A DNA stretch of 50,153 nt from a virus. A program made the translations under genes and the position numbers. Below, piece by piece: positions 41,617 to 48,183 of this stretch. Position 1 is the first letter of the stretch. Every line of letters begins with the position of its first letter. The DNA lies in the IMG/VR virus record IMGVR_UViG_3300032242_001101, positions 1-50,153 of that record. One strand, written 5' to 3'. Under the pieces are notes generated by a model. That model ran no database searches. It worked only from the letters and a program-made list of their open reading frames with translations, and was not told the origin of the DNA.

Positions 41617-41903
41617 TATACTTGCTCCTTTTGTGTTAGTGTATCTGTATTATACAATTCTTTTAGTTCTTTGTCAACTATATCATTCCAAGTCTTCCTG
41701 GTCTGCTGTTGTATCTGCGCCACATAGGCACTCCGCTTGGTTTTTGGCAATTCCATCAATACACTGACCAGCATGGTCTCTAGATAGCCTGCGGTGTAGG
41801 CATAGCCTTCGTAGAGTTTCTTTTGATGACGAACCATCTCGGAAACCTTGTAACAGGTGTCCTGATACTCTGCTTGAAACTTCTGTTGTGTGTTTAAGCC
41901 CAT
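41616..41903 (-). CDS. Early helical protein with promoter inside its 3' end
   Basis: A 95-aa, largely helical protein (QQKFQAEYQDTCYKVSEMVRH, TKRSAYVAQIQQQTRKTW). It overlaps the upstream gene by 10 nt and has AAAGGAG before its ATG. Its last 20 codons contain a complete perfect sigma70 promoter for the next gene, so the residues VDKELKELYNTDTLT are constrained by promoter sequence. Family not recognised. Confidence 0.55.
   Translation of the reverse strand: MGLNTQQKFQAEYQDTCYKVSEMVRHQKKLYEGYAYTAGYLETMLVSVLMELPKTKRSAYVAQIQQQTRKTWNDIVDKELKELYNTDTLTQKEQV
41649..41677 (-). promoter_or_regulatory. Perfect sigma70 promoter inside a coding region
   Basis: TTGACA-17-TATAAT lies wholly within the 95-aa gene (41616-41903) and drives the membrane-protein gene at 41616. 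Confidence 0.85.
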
Positions 41904-42208
41904 GTCAACTCCTTTGCTTTGAATCTGATTGCGCCTTCGAACTCCAATTGGTCCTGCTCGAACTCTGTAAGGAACTTGTCGTTAACCAAGTTCCAACCAA
42001 TGATGCTTTCGCGGAAATAATCATTGTTGCATTCAATCTTGTCACGCAGGGCCATTACAGCCATTGTGGCTTCTGCCTCGTCCTTTACCTTGATCACCAT
42101 GTAGTCTGAACCGCCCTTGGCTTTCCAGTACTGGGGGCACTCGCCTTCTCCGTCCCAATCGTGGGCACCGTAGTTTTCGTATATTTGGCTTTGGATGTGT
42201 AGTTTCAT
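41894..42208 (-). CDS. Conserved early phage protein (YENYGAHDWDGEGE type)
   Basis: A 104-aa protein. IQSQIYENYGAHDWDGEGECPQYWKAKGG is a motif I recognise from many uncharacterised proteins of large phages. VIKVKDEAEATMAVMALRDKIE follows, a beta-alpha unit. No catalytic set is clear. Own promoter, leader ACATACATAGACACTAAGGAGCA (shared with other cassettes in pieces), ribosome site AAGGAGCA. Confidence 0.7.
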   Translation of the reverse strand: MKLHIQSQIYENYGAHDWDGEGECPQYWKAKGGSDYMVIKVKDEAEATMAVMALRDKIECNNDYFRESIIGWNLVNDKFLTEFEQDQLEFEGAIRFKAKELTWA

Positions 42209-42233
42209 ATCTGCTCCTTAGTGTCTATGTATG

Positions 42234-42262
42234 TATTATAACCTCTATCTCCAAAAGGGTCA
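42234..42262 (-). promoter_or_regulatory. Sigma70 promoter TTGACC-17-TATAAT
   Basis: Drives the gene at 42208. The -35 box lies inside the terminator hairpin of the upstream gene. Confidence 0.85.
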
Positions 42263-42275
42263 ACCAAAGACCCTT
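42253..42275 (-). terminator. Terminator hairpin containing the next -35 box
   Basis: AAAGGGTC pairs with GACCCTTT over 8 bp around a 7-nt loop; TTTGG follows on the minus strand. It ends the 48-aa gene, and its 3' arm supplies TTGACC of the next promoter. Confidence 0.75.
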
Positions 42276-42290
42276 TCAGGCATAGGGCTA

Positions 42291-42437
42291 TTAGCAATCT
42301 GGATCGAAGTCGTGCCACTCTTGTGCTTCGTCGGGCTGACCGTCATCTTCGTATTCGTACTCTTCTGGGTCACAGCCTGTTACTGTATAAGCAAAGTCCT
42401 CGCCAGCATCTAAGTCCCAATCGTAAGTGTCATTCAT
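42291..42437 (-). CDS. Small very acidic protein (DNA-mimic-like composition)
   Basis: A 48-aa protein from ATG 42437 (MNDTYDWDLDAGED), preceded by AAGGAGCAC; a longer frame through the leader is not credible. About 20 of 48 residues are Asp or Glu with several Tyr and Trp residues, the kind of composition seen in DNA-mimic inhibitors. It contains two Cys. Function unknown; interaction with a host DNA-binding protein is a guess. Single-gene cassette between a perfect promoter and a terminator. Confidence 0.6.
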   Translation of the reverse strand: MNDTYDWDLDAGEDFAYTVTGCDPEEYEYEDDGQPDEAQEWHDFDPDC

Positions 42438-42464
42438 AGTGTGCTCCTTAGTGTTCATGTATGT

Positions 42465-42493
42465 ATTATAACCCCAAATCAAAGTCCTGTCAA
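42465..42493 (-). promoter_or_regulatory. Perfect sigma70 promoter TTGACA-17-TATAAT
   Basis: Drives the 48-aa acidic protein gene at 42437. Confidence 0.9.
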
Positions 42494-42502
42494 CCATTAT
42501 TT

Positions 42503-42551
42503 TGTTGTATTTTTACAACAGAAGTTGGGGGCTTACGAGCACACCGCCCCC
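42503..42551 (-). terminator. Two hairpins after the 90-aa gene
   Basis: On the minus strand GGGGGC-13 nt-GCCCCC is followed by TGTTGTA-AAAA-TACAACA (7-bp perfect arms). No clear T run follows the first, so termination is probable rather than certain. Confidence 0.45.
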
Positions 42552-42590
42552 GTAGTGCTGGAATCTGGATGGTGAGGCCCACCCGCGCTC

Positions 42591-42863
42591 TTATTTGACG
42601 TTTAATACCTTATTGCCTTTGATGCGAGCGTATTCGATCAAAGTCTTCTTTTTGGCTTCTGCTTCGTCTTTGTTTAGGCCTGTGAAGATGTTATTCACTA
42701 GGCATACGCGATGTTGGAAGAGGCTTTGATATATCCCAGTCTGTACACCTTCTTTGGTATACTTTACGACACCGTCTGCTACAACCTCTACAGGTGTGCG
42801 GTCATCGTTGCGGGCTGTGAAGAATACTCCGTCTTGAGTAGTGATTTCTGCGACTGTGTACAT
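42591..42863 (-). CDS. Early protein, tandem paralogue 2 (ends KVLNVK)
   Basis: A 90-aa protein from ATG 42863 (MYTVAEITTQDG; AAGGATG upstream). The C-terminal DEAEAKKKTLIEYARIKGNKVLNVK matches SQADSKAKVLIEFYKSFGRKVLNVK of the upstream gene, so the pair arose by duplication. The middle (VCLVNNIFTGLNK) also lines up with VIFRNLSKS. A small alpha/beta fold is likely. Function unknown. Confidence 0.65.
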   Translation of the reverse strand: MYTVAEITTQDGVFFTARNDDRTPVEVVADGVVKYTKEGVQTGIYQSLFQHRVCLVNNIFTGLNKDEAEAKKKTLIEYARIKGNKVLNVK

Positions 42864-42908
42864 GGTACATCCTTTCTTTAGGTTCCTAAGCAATTTCTTA
42901 GTGTTAAT

Positions 42909-42937
42909 AGTATAGCACCGATCTAGGTAAATGTCAA
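42909..42937 (-). promoter_or_regulatory. Sigma70 promoter TTGACA-17-TATACT
   Basis: Drives the gene at 42863. The upstream stop codon TGA is part of the -35 box (GGT-TGA-CA). Confidence 0.85.
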
Positions 42938-43209
42938 CCAATTTTAACATTAAGAACCTTGCGTCCAAAACTCTTGTAGAACTCAATTAAGACCTTGGCC
43001 TTAGAATCTGCTTGAGATTTGGATAGATTCCTAAATATTACTCGCTTACCAGCGAACATGCCGGGAGTTCTTAGGGCTTGATATACAGGGCTTTGACTAT
43101 CCGAATTATGAGCATCTCTAATGATTTGCTCTTCGGTGCGTTCGTGTGTACGGGGGGAGATGTAGATAGAACCATCTACCATTTCATAAAGTTCGACAAT
43201 ATGTGTCAT
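42934..43209 (-). CDS. Early protein, tandem paralogue 1
   Basis: A 91-aa protein from ATG 43209 (MTHIVELYEMVDGSIYI; GAGAGGAAA upstream). It is homologous to the downstream gene, sharing the extended C-terminal K-x-LIE-x-G-K-VLNVK end. It finishes with Gly encoded by GGT followed by TGA, which form the -35 box of the next promoter. Function unknown. Confidence 0.65.
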   Translation of the reverse strand: MTHIVELYEMVDGSIYISPRTHERTEEQIIRDAHNSDSQSPVYQALRTPGMFAGKRVIFRNLSKSQADSKAKVLIEFYKSFGRKVLNVKIG

Positions 43210-43254
43210 TTTGTTTCCTCTCAAAGGTTGCATTAGCATCTCTAATGTAATTCT

Positions 43255-43284
43255 ATTATACTCTCAAAAAAAGAAACCTGTCAA
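43255..43284 (-). promoter_or_regulatory. Sigma70 promoter TTGACA-18-TATAAT
   Basis: Drives the gene at 43209. The upstream stop TGA lies in the -35 box. Confidence 0.85.
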
Positions 43285-43481
43285 CCTCTAAGGACATTAA
43301 AGATGGAGTTTTGTAAATCTGCCACTTCGTCGCTGGGCACATAGAAGTCTGTGCGTGGATCCCAGTACTCGCCTGCCTTTGGATCGTAGTACAGAACACG
43401 ACCGTTGGGATAGTGGAATGGACCCTCTAGGCCCTTACGGCTAGTGAACTCCTGATTGTGCTTGAAAACAGTGTATGCCAT
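43281..43481 (-). CDS. Small early protein, 66 aa
   Basis: Starts at ATG 43481 (MAYTVFKHNQEFTSRKG) with AAGGAGCAA. Aromatic and Pro-rich (FHYPNGRVLYYDPKAGEYWDPR), probably a compact beta fold. The last residues LRG end in GGT-TGA, shared with the next -35 box. No family recognised. Confidence 0.6.
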   Translation of the reverse strand: MAYTVFKHNQEFTSRKGLEGPFHYPNGRVLYYDPKAGEYWDPRTDFYVPSDEVADLQNSIFNVLRG

Positions 43482-43500
43482 ATCGTTGCTCCTTGTCTGT

Positions 43501-43529
43501 ATTATAACACCGATCCAATGTCCTGTCAA
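43501..43529 (-). promoter_or_regulatory. Perfect sigma70 promoter TTGACA-17-TATAAT
   Basis: Drives the gene at 43481; begins 9 nt after the upstream stop codon. Confidence 0.9.
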
Positions 43530-43538
43530 CCTGTAGGG

Positions 43539-44171
43539 TTATTTGTATGGATTTTGGCAAACTGACGGATCCTTTGAAGAATCTAAACACAATTGATATC
43601 TAAATGAATATTGTCCTATCGCTTGTCTTTGTGCCTCTGTTGTGTTATTATTGATAATGAGTCTTTGTTGTTTAATCCATTGATTATTTTGAGACATATT
43701 GCTCAGAATACGATTTACTTTGTCTTTATCATTTTGTGATTGGGCTTCGACTAATTGAGCGGCAAATACTACATTGTATGACTGTGTAGTCTTTATTTCA
43801 GCCATTGCGTTTTCAATTATAGATTGTGTTGCCCGACGGTCGTTTTCTACCTGTGCGTTAATCTGTTGACGCTTTGCTTCTAATGCTTCTTGACGTTGAC
43901 GTTCTTCCGCCTCAGCCCGTTGTTTAAATTCAAACTCTTCTCGTTCTTTTTCATATTTCGCATTTATTTCTTGTTGCTTCTTTGCCTCATATGTATCATA
44001 AACATAGGCACACACACTTACAACAATTCCAATAACTACCACAAATTTAAAAAGACTTTTAAACGCAGACCATAATACTGATAAGATACGGTGAAGCAAT
44101 CCTGGTGATAAGCGATCGATAACTAATGCTACCAAAATAATCAACAAGATTAATAAGATTGCGTGTAACAT
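43539..44171 (-). CDS. Membrane-anchored coiled-coil protein
   Basis: A 210-aa protein from ATG 44171 (AAGGAGCAG upstream). Two membrane helices are predicted (about 4-21 and 43-60), then a long charged coiled coil (62-120, rich in Glu, Lys, Gln and Arg). An Asn/Gln-rich region and a Cys pair (QLCLDSSKDPSVCQ) close it. The base composition is more AT-rich than its neighbours, suggesting separate acquisition. An envelope-spanning or spanin-like role is possible but lacks supporting partner genes. Confidence 0.6.
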   Translation of the reverse strand: MLHAILLILLIILVALVIDRLSPGLLHRILSVLWSAFKSLFKFVVVIGIVVSVCAYVYDTYEAKKQQEINAKYEKEREEFEFKQRAEAEERQRQEALEAKRQQINAQVENDRRATQSIIENAMAEIKTTQSYNVVFAAQLVEAQSQNDKDKVNRILSNMSQNNQWIKQQRLIINNNTTEAQRQAIGQYSFRYQLCLDSSKDPSVCQNPYK

Positions 44172-44198
44172 GGTCTGCTCCTTAGTGTCTATGTATGT

Positions 44199-44227
44199 AT
44201 TATAACGCCAAATAATATCCCAGTCAA
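44199..44227 (-). promoter_or_regulatory. Sigma70 promoter TTGACT-17-TATAAT
   Basis: Drives the coiled-coil membrane protein gene; the leader ACATACATAGACACTAAGG is shared with the 42208 gene. Confidence 0.8.
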
Positions 44228-44279
44228 CCGGCGGGTCTTTGGAGTGCCGGGGTGTGGCAGATCTGCAACACAAGAGAAA

Positions 44280-44304
44280 GCCCCCAATCACCAGGACTGG
44301 GGGC
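44280..44304 (-). terminator. Intrinsic terminator
   Basis: On the minus strand GCCCCCA-11 nt-TGGGGGC is followed by TTTCTCTT. A second stem (CCTGGG/CCCAGG, 44314-44333) lies just before it. Both follow the 44348 gene. Confidence 0.65.
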
Positions 44305-44347
44305 GGAGGGTTGCCTGGGACACTACCCCCAGGACTTCGGAGCGATC

Positions 44348-44623
44348 TTAAACGAGACCTAGCGCCATTGCTTTGTAGCCTGCGGCAACGATCTCACGTG
44401 AAGGTGTGCCCATCACGTATTCTGTCACGTGTGCGTGGTTACCAGCAACACGGTTCTTACGGTATACAGCAAAACCTGACTGACGAACACGGCTTACCTC
44501 AGCACTGATGTTCTTGATACCAAAACGCTTCTCTGCTTGAGCAGGAGTAATACGCTCGCCTGCTTGGAGTGCTTGGAACAGTTTGTAGGTTTTGGTTTCT
44601 TTGTTGATTTTCTTGAATGTCAT
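44348..44623 (-). CDS. Winged-helix DNA-binding protein
   Basis: A 91-aa protein. LFQALQAGERITPAQAEKRFGIKNISAEVSRVRQ is a helix-turn-helix, and SGFAVYRKNRVAGNHAHVTEYVMG forms the wing. The same layout occurs in small proteins of T4-like cyanophages and in helix-turn-helix families that control early genes. It likely binds DNA and could regulate this promoter array. Single-gene cassette with promoter and terminator. Confidence 0.7.
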   Translation of the reverse strand: MTFKKINKETKTYKLFQALQAGERITPAQAEKRFGIKNISAEVSRVRQSGFAVYRKNRVAGNHAHVTEYVMGTPSREIVAAGYKAMALGLV

Positions 44624-44665
44624 TTTAGTTTCCTTATTAAAGACTGAATCTAATCAGTTGTGTTA

Positions 44666-44694
44666 ACTATACAGGATTCAGCCTTTACTGTCAA
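44666..44694 (-). promoter_or_regulatory. Sigma70 promoter TTGACA-17-TATAGT
   Basis: Drives the winged-helix gene at 44623. Confidence 0.8.
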
Positions 44695-44698
44695 ACTC

Positions 44699-44929
44699 TT
44701 ATTTTGCCATATTGCGAGCTTTTTCTCCAAACTCTTTGGTTGTGTAGAAGTCAATCAATCGGCGTTGGATCATGGTGACTAGATCACCTGCATCATCATC
44801 AATGAAGAATCGCACTGGGCATCTGCTCCATGTTGCTTGTGCCTGGAACTGTGCGAACCACTTGCGGTGATCTTTATTAGAAGGATTGAAGGCCACATAA
44901 GGACGGCCAGCCTGTACCAATTTGCTCAT
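44699..44929 (-). CDS. Small early protein, 76 aa
   Basis: Start ATG 44929 (MSKLVQAGRPYVAF) overlaps the upstream stop by ATGA; the ribosome site is weak, so coupling is likely. KDHRKWFAQFQAQATWSRCPVRFFIDDDAGDLVTMIQRRL is an alpha/beta stretch rich in aromatic residues. No family recognised. Confidence 0.6.
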   Translation of the reverse strand: MSKLVQAGRPYVAFNPSNKDHRKWFAQFQAQATWSRCPVRFFIDDDAGDLVTMIQRRLIDFYTTKEFGEKARNMAK

Positions 44930-45111
44930 TTCTTCACCGTGACGTTTGCTTTGAACACACCTGCGAGTACCACCGCGGCACACCATGTGTCAAAGTTCAA
45001 AGGGATATTCAGTAGGGGGAATAGAGTGTTCAAACTCCAGATAACAGCGATTGGGCCGATAACGATTGCGAATACAAACAGCGCCAATCCTATGAATAGT
45101 TTTTCTATCAT
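44926..45111 (-). CDS. Small two-helix membrane protein
   Basis: A 61-aa protein with membrane segments at about 5-27 and 40-55 (LFIGLALFVFAIVIGPIAVI, TWCAAVVLAGVF). AAGGAGCAG precedes the ATG. The leader keeps the cassette motif ACACTAAGGAGCA but the expected promoter is missing; a GC-rich hairpin is found instead, so it probably relies on readthrough from 45601. Confidence 0.6.
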   Translation of the reverse strand: MIEKLFIGLALFVFAIVIGPIAVIWSLNTLFPLLNIPLNFDTWCAAVVLAGVFKANVTVKK

Positions 45112-45137
45112 GCCTGCTCCTTAGTGTAGTGTAGATT

Positions 45138-45168
45138 GGGGACCCCTTACACCGGGGTCGAGGTCCCC
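45138..45168 (-). other. Two mutually exclusive GC-rich hairpins
   Basis: GGGGACC (45138-45144) can pair with GGTCCCC (45162-45168), or GACCCC (45141-45146) with GGGGTC (45154-45159). The two structures share bases, so only one can form. No T run follows. It sits between the 45176 stop and the 45111 start. Confidence 0.5.
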
Positions 45169-45175
45169 GCGTTGC

Positions 45176-45601
45176 TTAGAATGGTGCGTCTTCCATGTCG
45201 CCGAACACATCCTTGCTCATCTGTGCCACAGACACTTCTTTGGTAGTCTTCTGTGCGACTGCGTCCTGCGCAAGAGCCTTAGGTGTCTTTGGCTTAGGAG
45301 CCTTCTTGGTCTCCTTCTTAGGGGCATCCTTGTTGCCTGCCTTAGGAGCTCGCTTCTCTACAGCCTCAAGGAGTGCTGTCTGTACGGCTTGATTGGTAAC
45401 GCCGTTCTGTGTGGCAAAGTCAATGCTGAGCAAGTATGCGATAGCATCTTCTTTGGTCATAGGGTTCTTCAACTCAATGATGTCAATGTTCTTGTGACCG
45501 TTCTTAATAAGAACCTTTTGGCGGAAAGCATCGTTACAGAAACGAACTTTGAACTCGCCGTTGAGTGATGAAACGCCTGCGTGTGTAAATGTCTTAATCA
45601 T
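45176..45601 (-). CDS. Early protein with Lys/Ala/Pro-rich linker
   Basis: A 141-aa protein. The first 85 residues are folded (GVSSLNGEFKVRFCNDAFRQKVLIKNGH, IDIIELKNPMTKEDAIAYLL). A Lys/Pro/Ala stretch (KKETKKAPKPKTPK) follows, and the acidic end FGDMEDAPF may be a binding peptide. Relatives occur in T4-like marine phages without a known role. Confidence 0.6.
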   Translation of the reverse strand: MIKTFTHAGVSSLNGEFKVRFCNDAFRQKVLIKNGHKNIDIIELKNPMTKEDAIAYLLSIDFATQNGVTNQAVQTALLEAVEKRAPKAGNKDAPKKETKKAPKPKTPKALAQDAVAQKTTKEVSVAQMSKDVFGDMEDAPF

Positions 45602-45651
45602 AAAAAACTCCTGTGTGTGTTAAAAATGTATGCTCTTCCGAACATGTTTCT

Positions 45652-45680
45652 ATTGTACAGCCATTTTGGTTGGCTGTCAA
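45652..45680 (-). promoter_or_regulatory. Sigma70 promoter TTGACA-17-TACAAT
   Basis: Drives the gene at 45601. The -35 side overlaps an imperfect palindrome (CAGCC-ATTTTGGTT-GGCTG). Confidence 0.8.
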
Positions 45681-45687
45681 CCATATT

Positions 45688-45969
45688 TTAAGAATTAATT
45701 GTGCCAAAAGGGCTTGCGTCCTCCTCTGGGAATGCCTCTTCCCATTCACAGTTAACAGATTCAATCCATTCCAAAACTGCCTCTACAGAACAGCCCACAA
45801 TCTTAGCGATTGTCTTTGGGTTGTGCCCTTCGATGTACAGTTGTTCGATGTCGTATGCTAGATCTTTCATTGCGCCCATTTCGTTCTCCAATTTAGTGAT
45901 TTCAATCTCATCCCTAACCCCTCGGCTAGGGCTTTCCCTTAGTGCTTGTAGTCGAGCACGAATGCTCAT
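45688..45969 (-). CDS. Helix-turn-helix protein
   Basis: A 93-aa protein. An N-terminal basic helix (MSIRARLQALRESPSRG) precedes a helix-turn-helix: YIEGHNPKTIAKIVGCSVEAVLEWIE, resembling sigma-like or transposase-type recognition helices. The end is acidic. ATGA overlap with the upstream gene and AAAGGAG before the ATG. Likely a small DNA-binding regulator. Confidence 0.6.
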   Translation of the reverse strand: MSIRARLQALRESPSRGVRDEIEITKLENEMGAMKDLAYDIEQLYIEGHNPKTIAKIVGCSVEAVLEWIESVNCEWEEAFPEEDASPFGTINS

Positions 45970-46436
45970 GCTGTCTCCTTTGCTGATTCTAATGCTTCTG
46001 TCAATGCTGTGAGCTTACGGCTCAATGGATGGTTGCTGTAGATGTTACCGCAGTACCAAACACCGTCTTTCATAATGTAGTACCACTCGCCACAGCAGTT
46101 TTCTACCTGCTCGAGGAACTCAGCGAATGTGTGTGCTACCTTAAACTCTGTGCCAGTCTCTTTGCGATCGCGACCGTAAAAGGTACACATATCGCTGAAC
46201 TGTGCTTCATAGTCCTCTTTGCTCATGTCAGAGCCGTGATAGCCAAATGGATGCTCAACACCGATCTCTTTGTCCAAGGAGCTCATGTCTCCCATTGCTA
46301 CAAGATGATTGGCTTTGGCTGAATCGTAGTGCTCTTGTAGAATAGCACCGTTGTGCTCAAGATAGCCGTCCCAGTGGCAGTAAATGCTTTTGACCTTGTC
46401 CCCGTGCATGACTCCGATACGTGATCTTGTTCCCAT
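45966..46436 (-). CDS. Conserved phage protein MGTRSRIGV
   Basis: A 156-aa protein. MGTRSRIGVMHGDKVKSIYCHWDGYLEHNG is a signature I know from many phages and some plasmids. FGYHGSDMSKEDYEAQFSD and GEWYYIMKDGVWYCGNI complete the family pattern. The function is unknown, although proteins of this family are often early-expressed. It heads a two-gene unit behind a perfect promoter. Confidence 0.8.
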   Translation of the reverse strand: MGTRSRIGVMHGDKVKSIYCHWDGYLEHNGAILQEHYDSAKANHLVAMGDMSSLDKEIGVEHPFGYHGSDMSKEDYEAQFSDMCTFYGRDRKETGTEFKVAHTFAEFLEQVENCCGEWYYIMKDGVWYCGNIYSNHPLSRKLTALTEALESAKETA

Positions 46437-46464
46437 AGTGTGCTCCTAGTGTGTGTAAGTGTTA

Positions 46465-46493
46465 ATTATAACGTCAATTCAACGGCCTGTCAA
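46465..46493 (-). promoter_or_regulatory. Perfect sigma70 promoter TTGACA-17-TATAAT
   Basis: Drives the gene at 46436. The stop codon of the upstream gene (46492-46490) lies in the -35 box. Confidence 0.9.
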
Positions 46494-46753
46494 CCGAATT
46501 CGTAGAACTTAACAGATGGATCCAATGCTTGCAATTGGACTGCCGCATCACGCAGGGCCTTGTAGCGAGCCTGCACTTGTGAGCGAGGCAGTTCACCATC
46601 GCAGGTCAAGTTCTCTGGGCTAAGGTCGCTGTCTATCATGCCAGCAATCTTCTGCCTATCTTCGGCACTTTGTAGGCTCAATTGCTTGCCTCCGAAGATA
46701 GCGTTCCAGCGATTTTTTTGATCTACATACCCGGTTAAGATTGATACTTTCAT
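46490..46753 (-). CDS. Small early protein, 87 aa
   Basis: Mostly helical after a beta start (MKVSILTGYVDQKNRWNAIF, SQVQARYKALRDAAVQLQAL). It ends FYEFG with GGT-TGA shared with the next -35 box. AAGGAGCAC precedes the ATG. No family recognised. Confidence 0.6.
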   Translation of the reverse strand: MKVSILTGYVDQKNRWNAIFGGKQLSLQSAEDRQKIAGMIDSDLSPENLTCDGELPRSQVQARYKALRDAAVQLQALDPSVKFYEFG

Positions 46754-46781
46754 CTGTGCTCCTTAGTGTGTGTAAGTCTTA

Positions 46782-46810
46782 ATTATACAGCCGTTTCAAT
46801 AACCCGTCAA
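46782..46810 (-). promoter_or_regulatory. Sigma70 promoter TTGACG-17-TATAAT
   Basis: Drives the gene at 46753. The -35 box encodes Leu-Thr near the end of the 57-aa gene upstream. Confidence 0.8.
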
Positions 46811-46969
46811 CTCGAAAGTGCTTTTAGGATTCTTCTGTTGCAAATATGCCACAGTAGATCGAGCGACTGCTTCCGTAGTCTGCTCCCCGTAGTAATAGAT
46901 CGCTTTGACTTCGTTGTTAAGAGTCTGCTTAACGACCCATTTGATAATGCTACCGTCTTCTGCTCGCAT
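46796..46969 (-). CDS. Small early protein, 57 aa
   Basis: Start ATG 46969 (MRAEDGSIIKWVVKQ) with AGGGAGCAC; a longer frame through the leader is rejected. Predicted beta-beta-alpha unit (EVKAIYYYGEQTTEAVARSTVAYL). The last residues ELTGY are read across the next promoter's -35 box. Confidence 0.55.
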   Translation of the reverse strand: MRAEDGSIIKWVVKQTLNNEVKAIYYYGEQTTEAVARSTVAYLQQKNPKSTFELTGY

Positions 46970-46990
46970 AGTGTGCTCCCTTAAAACTGT

Positions 46991-47019
46991 ATTATACAAT
47001 CATTTTGTCAATTGGTCAA
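46991..47019 (-). promoter_or_regulatory. Sigma70 promoter TTGACC-17-TATAAT
   Basis: Drives the 57-aa gene at 46969; starts 17 nt after the upstream stop codon. Confidence 0.8.
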
Positions 47020-47036
47020 CCATCCATTGTATAGCA

Positions 47037-47606
47037 TCACTCATCTTGGGCCTCCTCTTCTTCGTAGTTGGCAATTGTTTCTGAGATCCCAAACATACGG
47101 TCCAAATCCTTAGGAAGCAAGGCTTCTACTGCTCCTGATGTCATATCGCCGATCTCGTAATAGTCATCAAGGCCGTCTTGGTATGTGCCACAGAATGCCA
47201 TACCGGACTCATAGTAGTGAGCGCAGACCTCAAAGCCCAAGTCCTCTAACCTGCCGTAGGCCTGCACAGGTGGAGCCCAGGCACTATCGAAACTTGTAGT
47301 CAACACACCGTCCTTGATTTCCGCGTATTCATCTTGGACATCCCACTTGGTGCCCCATTCGTTCACGCAGAAGTCATACCATGTGGCATAGCCATACTTC
47401 TCACGGTTGGCTTTTTCTCTTGCTACCAAATCGATCTGCTCAGGACTGTCGTCTGCGCCTGCACGGCCTGCTACGATCTGCAGGTCCTCTGGCACTGGAT
47501 GGAATTCGTTTAGGAACTCTCCCTTCACAAGAGCCTCTCGGGCTCGGACCAGCATCTCGGGGTCATTGTGTTTCAATGTGATTGCGTTGTTGCACCAATT
47601 AGGCAT
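47037..47606 (-). CDS. YubB/Api92-like ferredoxin-fold phage protein
   Basis: A 189-aa protein starting MPNWCNNAITLKHNDPEML, the signature of the phage and plasmid YubB/Api92 ferredoxin-like family. WGTKWDVQDEYAEI and LTTSFDSAWAPPVQAY are also typical. The C-terminal 30 residues are acidic. These proteins are common in early regions of phages and on conjugative plasmids and have no settled role. Last gene of a four-gene operon starting at 48153; overlaps the upstream 52-aa gene. Confidence 0.8.
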   Translation of the reverse strand: MPNWCNNAITLKHNDPEMLVRAREALVKGEFLNEFHPVPEDLQIVAGRAGADDSPEQIDLVAREKANREKYGYATWYDFCVNEWGTKWDVQDEYAEIKDGVLTTSFDSAWAPPVQAYGRLEDLGFEVCAHYYESGMAFCGTYQDGLDDYYEIGDMTSGAVEALLPKDLDRMFGISETIANYEEEEAQDE

Positions 47607-47757
47607 TTGTGTTCTCCTCGATCTTTAGGTTGGATAAAACTGCTTCAAGCACATCATAGGCCATCTGGAAACGATCGCCTGGGATGTTGTAGATAATGTT
47701 AATAGCGTCCTCAAGAAGGGCCAAGCCCTTCTTGATCTTGTAGTCCTGTTCAGTCAC
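47599..47757 (-). CDS. 52-aa protein with GTG start
   Basis: The frame runs from GTG 47757 (GAGGAG ribosome site 7 nt upstream) to TAA at 47599, filling an otherwise empty gap. It overlaps both neighbours by 8 nt. The protein is mostly helical (YKIKKGLALLEDAINIIYNI, FQMAYDVLEAVLSNLKIEEN) and contains no Cys. Overlap, ribosome site and composition support a real gene. Function unknown. Confidence 0.6.
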   Translation of the reverse strand: MTEQDYKIKKGLALLEDAINIIYNIPGDRFQMAYDVLEAVLSNLKIEENTNA

Positions 47758-47962
47758 TGTAGGTCTCCTCTCCGAGTTCAGTTAATTCATCGTCTACCAC
47801 TGAGATGTTGGTGATCATAAACTTGACATCACCATCGCTGATCCCACAGAACGCATCTCGGAATGATTGGTGTTCAGCAAGAAAGTCATAGATCTCCTGC
47901 TTGGTAGTGCCCTCAGGCACTTCGAGCTCTTGCCTGAGAGTAGTTGTAACATAAGCCTTCAT
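47750..47962 (-). CDS. Small early protein, 70 aa
   Basis: Start ATG 47962 (MKAYVTTTLRQELEVPEG) with a near-perfect AAGGAGGTG site. Beta-helix-beta layout: KQEIYDFLAEHQSFRDAF then VKFMITNISVVDDEL. An acidic C-terminus. ATGA overlap with the gene upstream. Family not recognised. Confidence 0.65.
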   Translation of the reverse strand: MKAYVTTTLRQELEVPEGTTKQEIYDFLAEHQSFRDAFCGISDGDVKFMITNISVVDDELTELGEETYSD

Positions 47963-48153
47963 ACAAACACCTCCTTGTTTAAAATGTTGTCTTCTACAAG
48001 TCTGTGGCAACGATTCATTGTATACATCATTACCAAGTAAGCATTGGCCCTGTGTGTGCGAGGCATAGTTTGGATTAGTGCTTGTATCTCTTCCAGTGTA
48101 GGCTCGCCCCATAAGCCACTGTATGGGATAGGGTTGTTTACTACATTATACAT
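47959..48153 (-). CDS. Small early protein, 64 aa
   Basis: First gene of the four-gene operon. It begins MYNVVNNPIPYSGLWGEPTLEEIQ and continues as a helical stretch with basic residues and two Cys/Met clusters (AYLVMMYTMNRCHRLVEDNIL). AAGGAGCGC precedes the ATG and the promoter is a perfect consensus. Function unknown. Confidence 0.6.
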   Translation of the reverse strand: MYNVVNNPIPYSGLWGEPTLEEIQALIQTMPRTHRANAYLVMMYTMNRCHRLVEDNILNKEVFV

Positions 48154-48183
48154 ATTGCGCTCCTTTTGTGTTAGTGTAAGTGT

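Noticed and set aside
42864-42986. N-terminal extension of the 90-aa early gene
   Set aside because: It passes through the -10 and -35 boxes and the leader, and would not be transcribed from the promoter.
43231-43247. CATTAG-CATCT-CTAATG inverted repeat in the leader of the 43209 gene
   Set aside because: Short arms and no second copy in this position in other leaders; could be chance.
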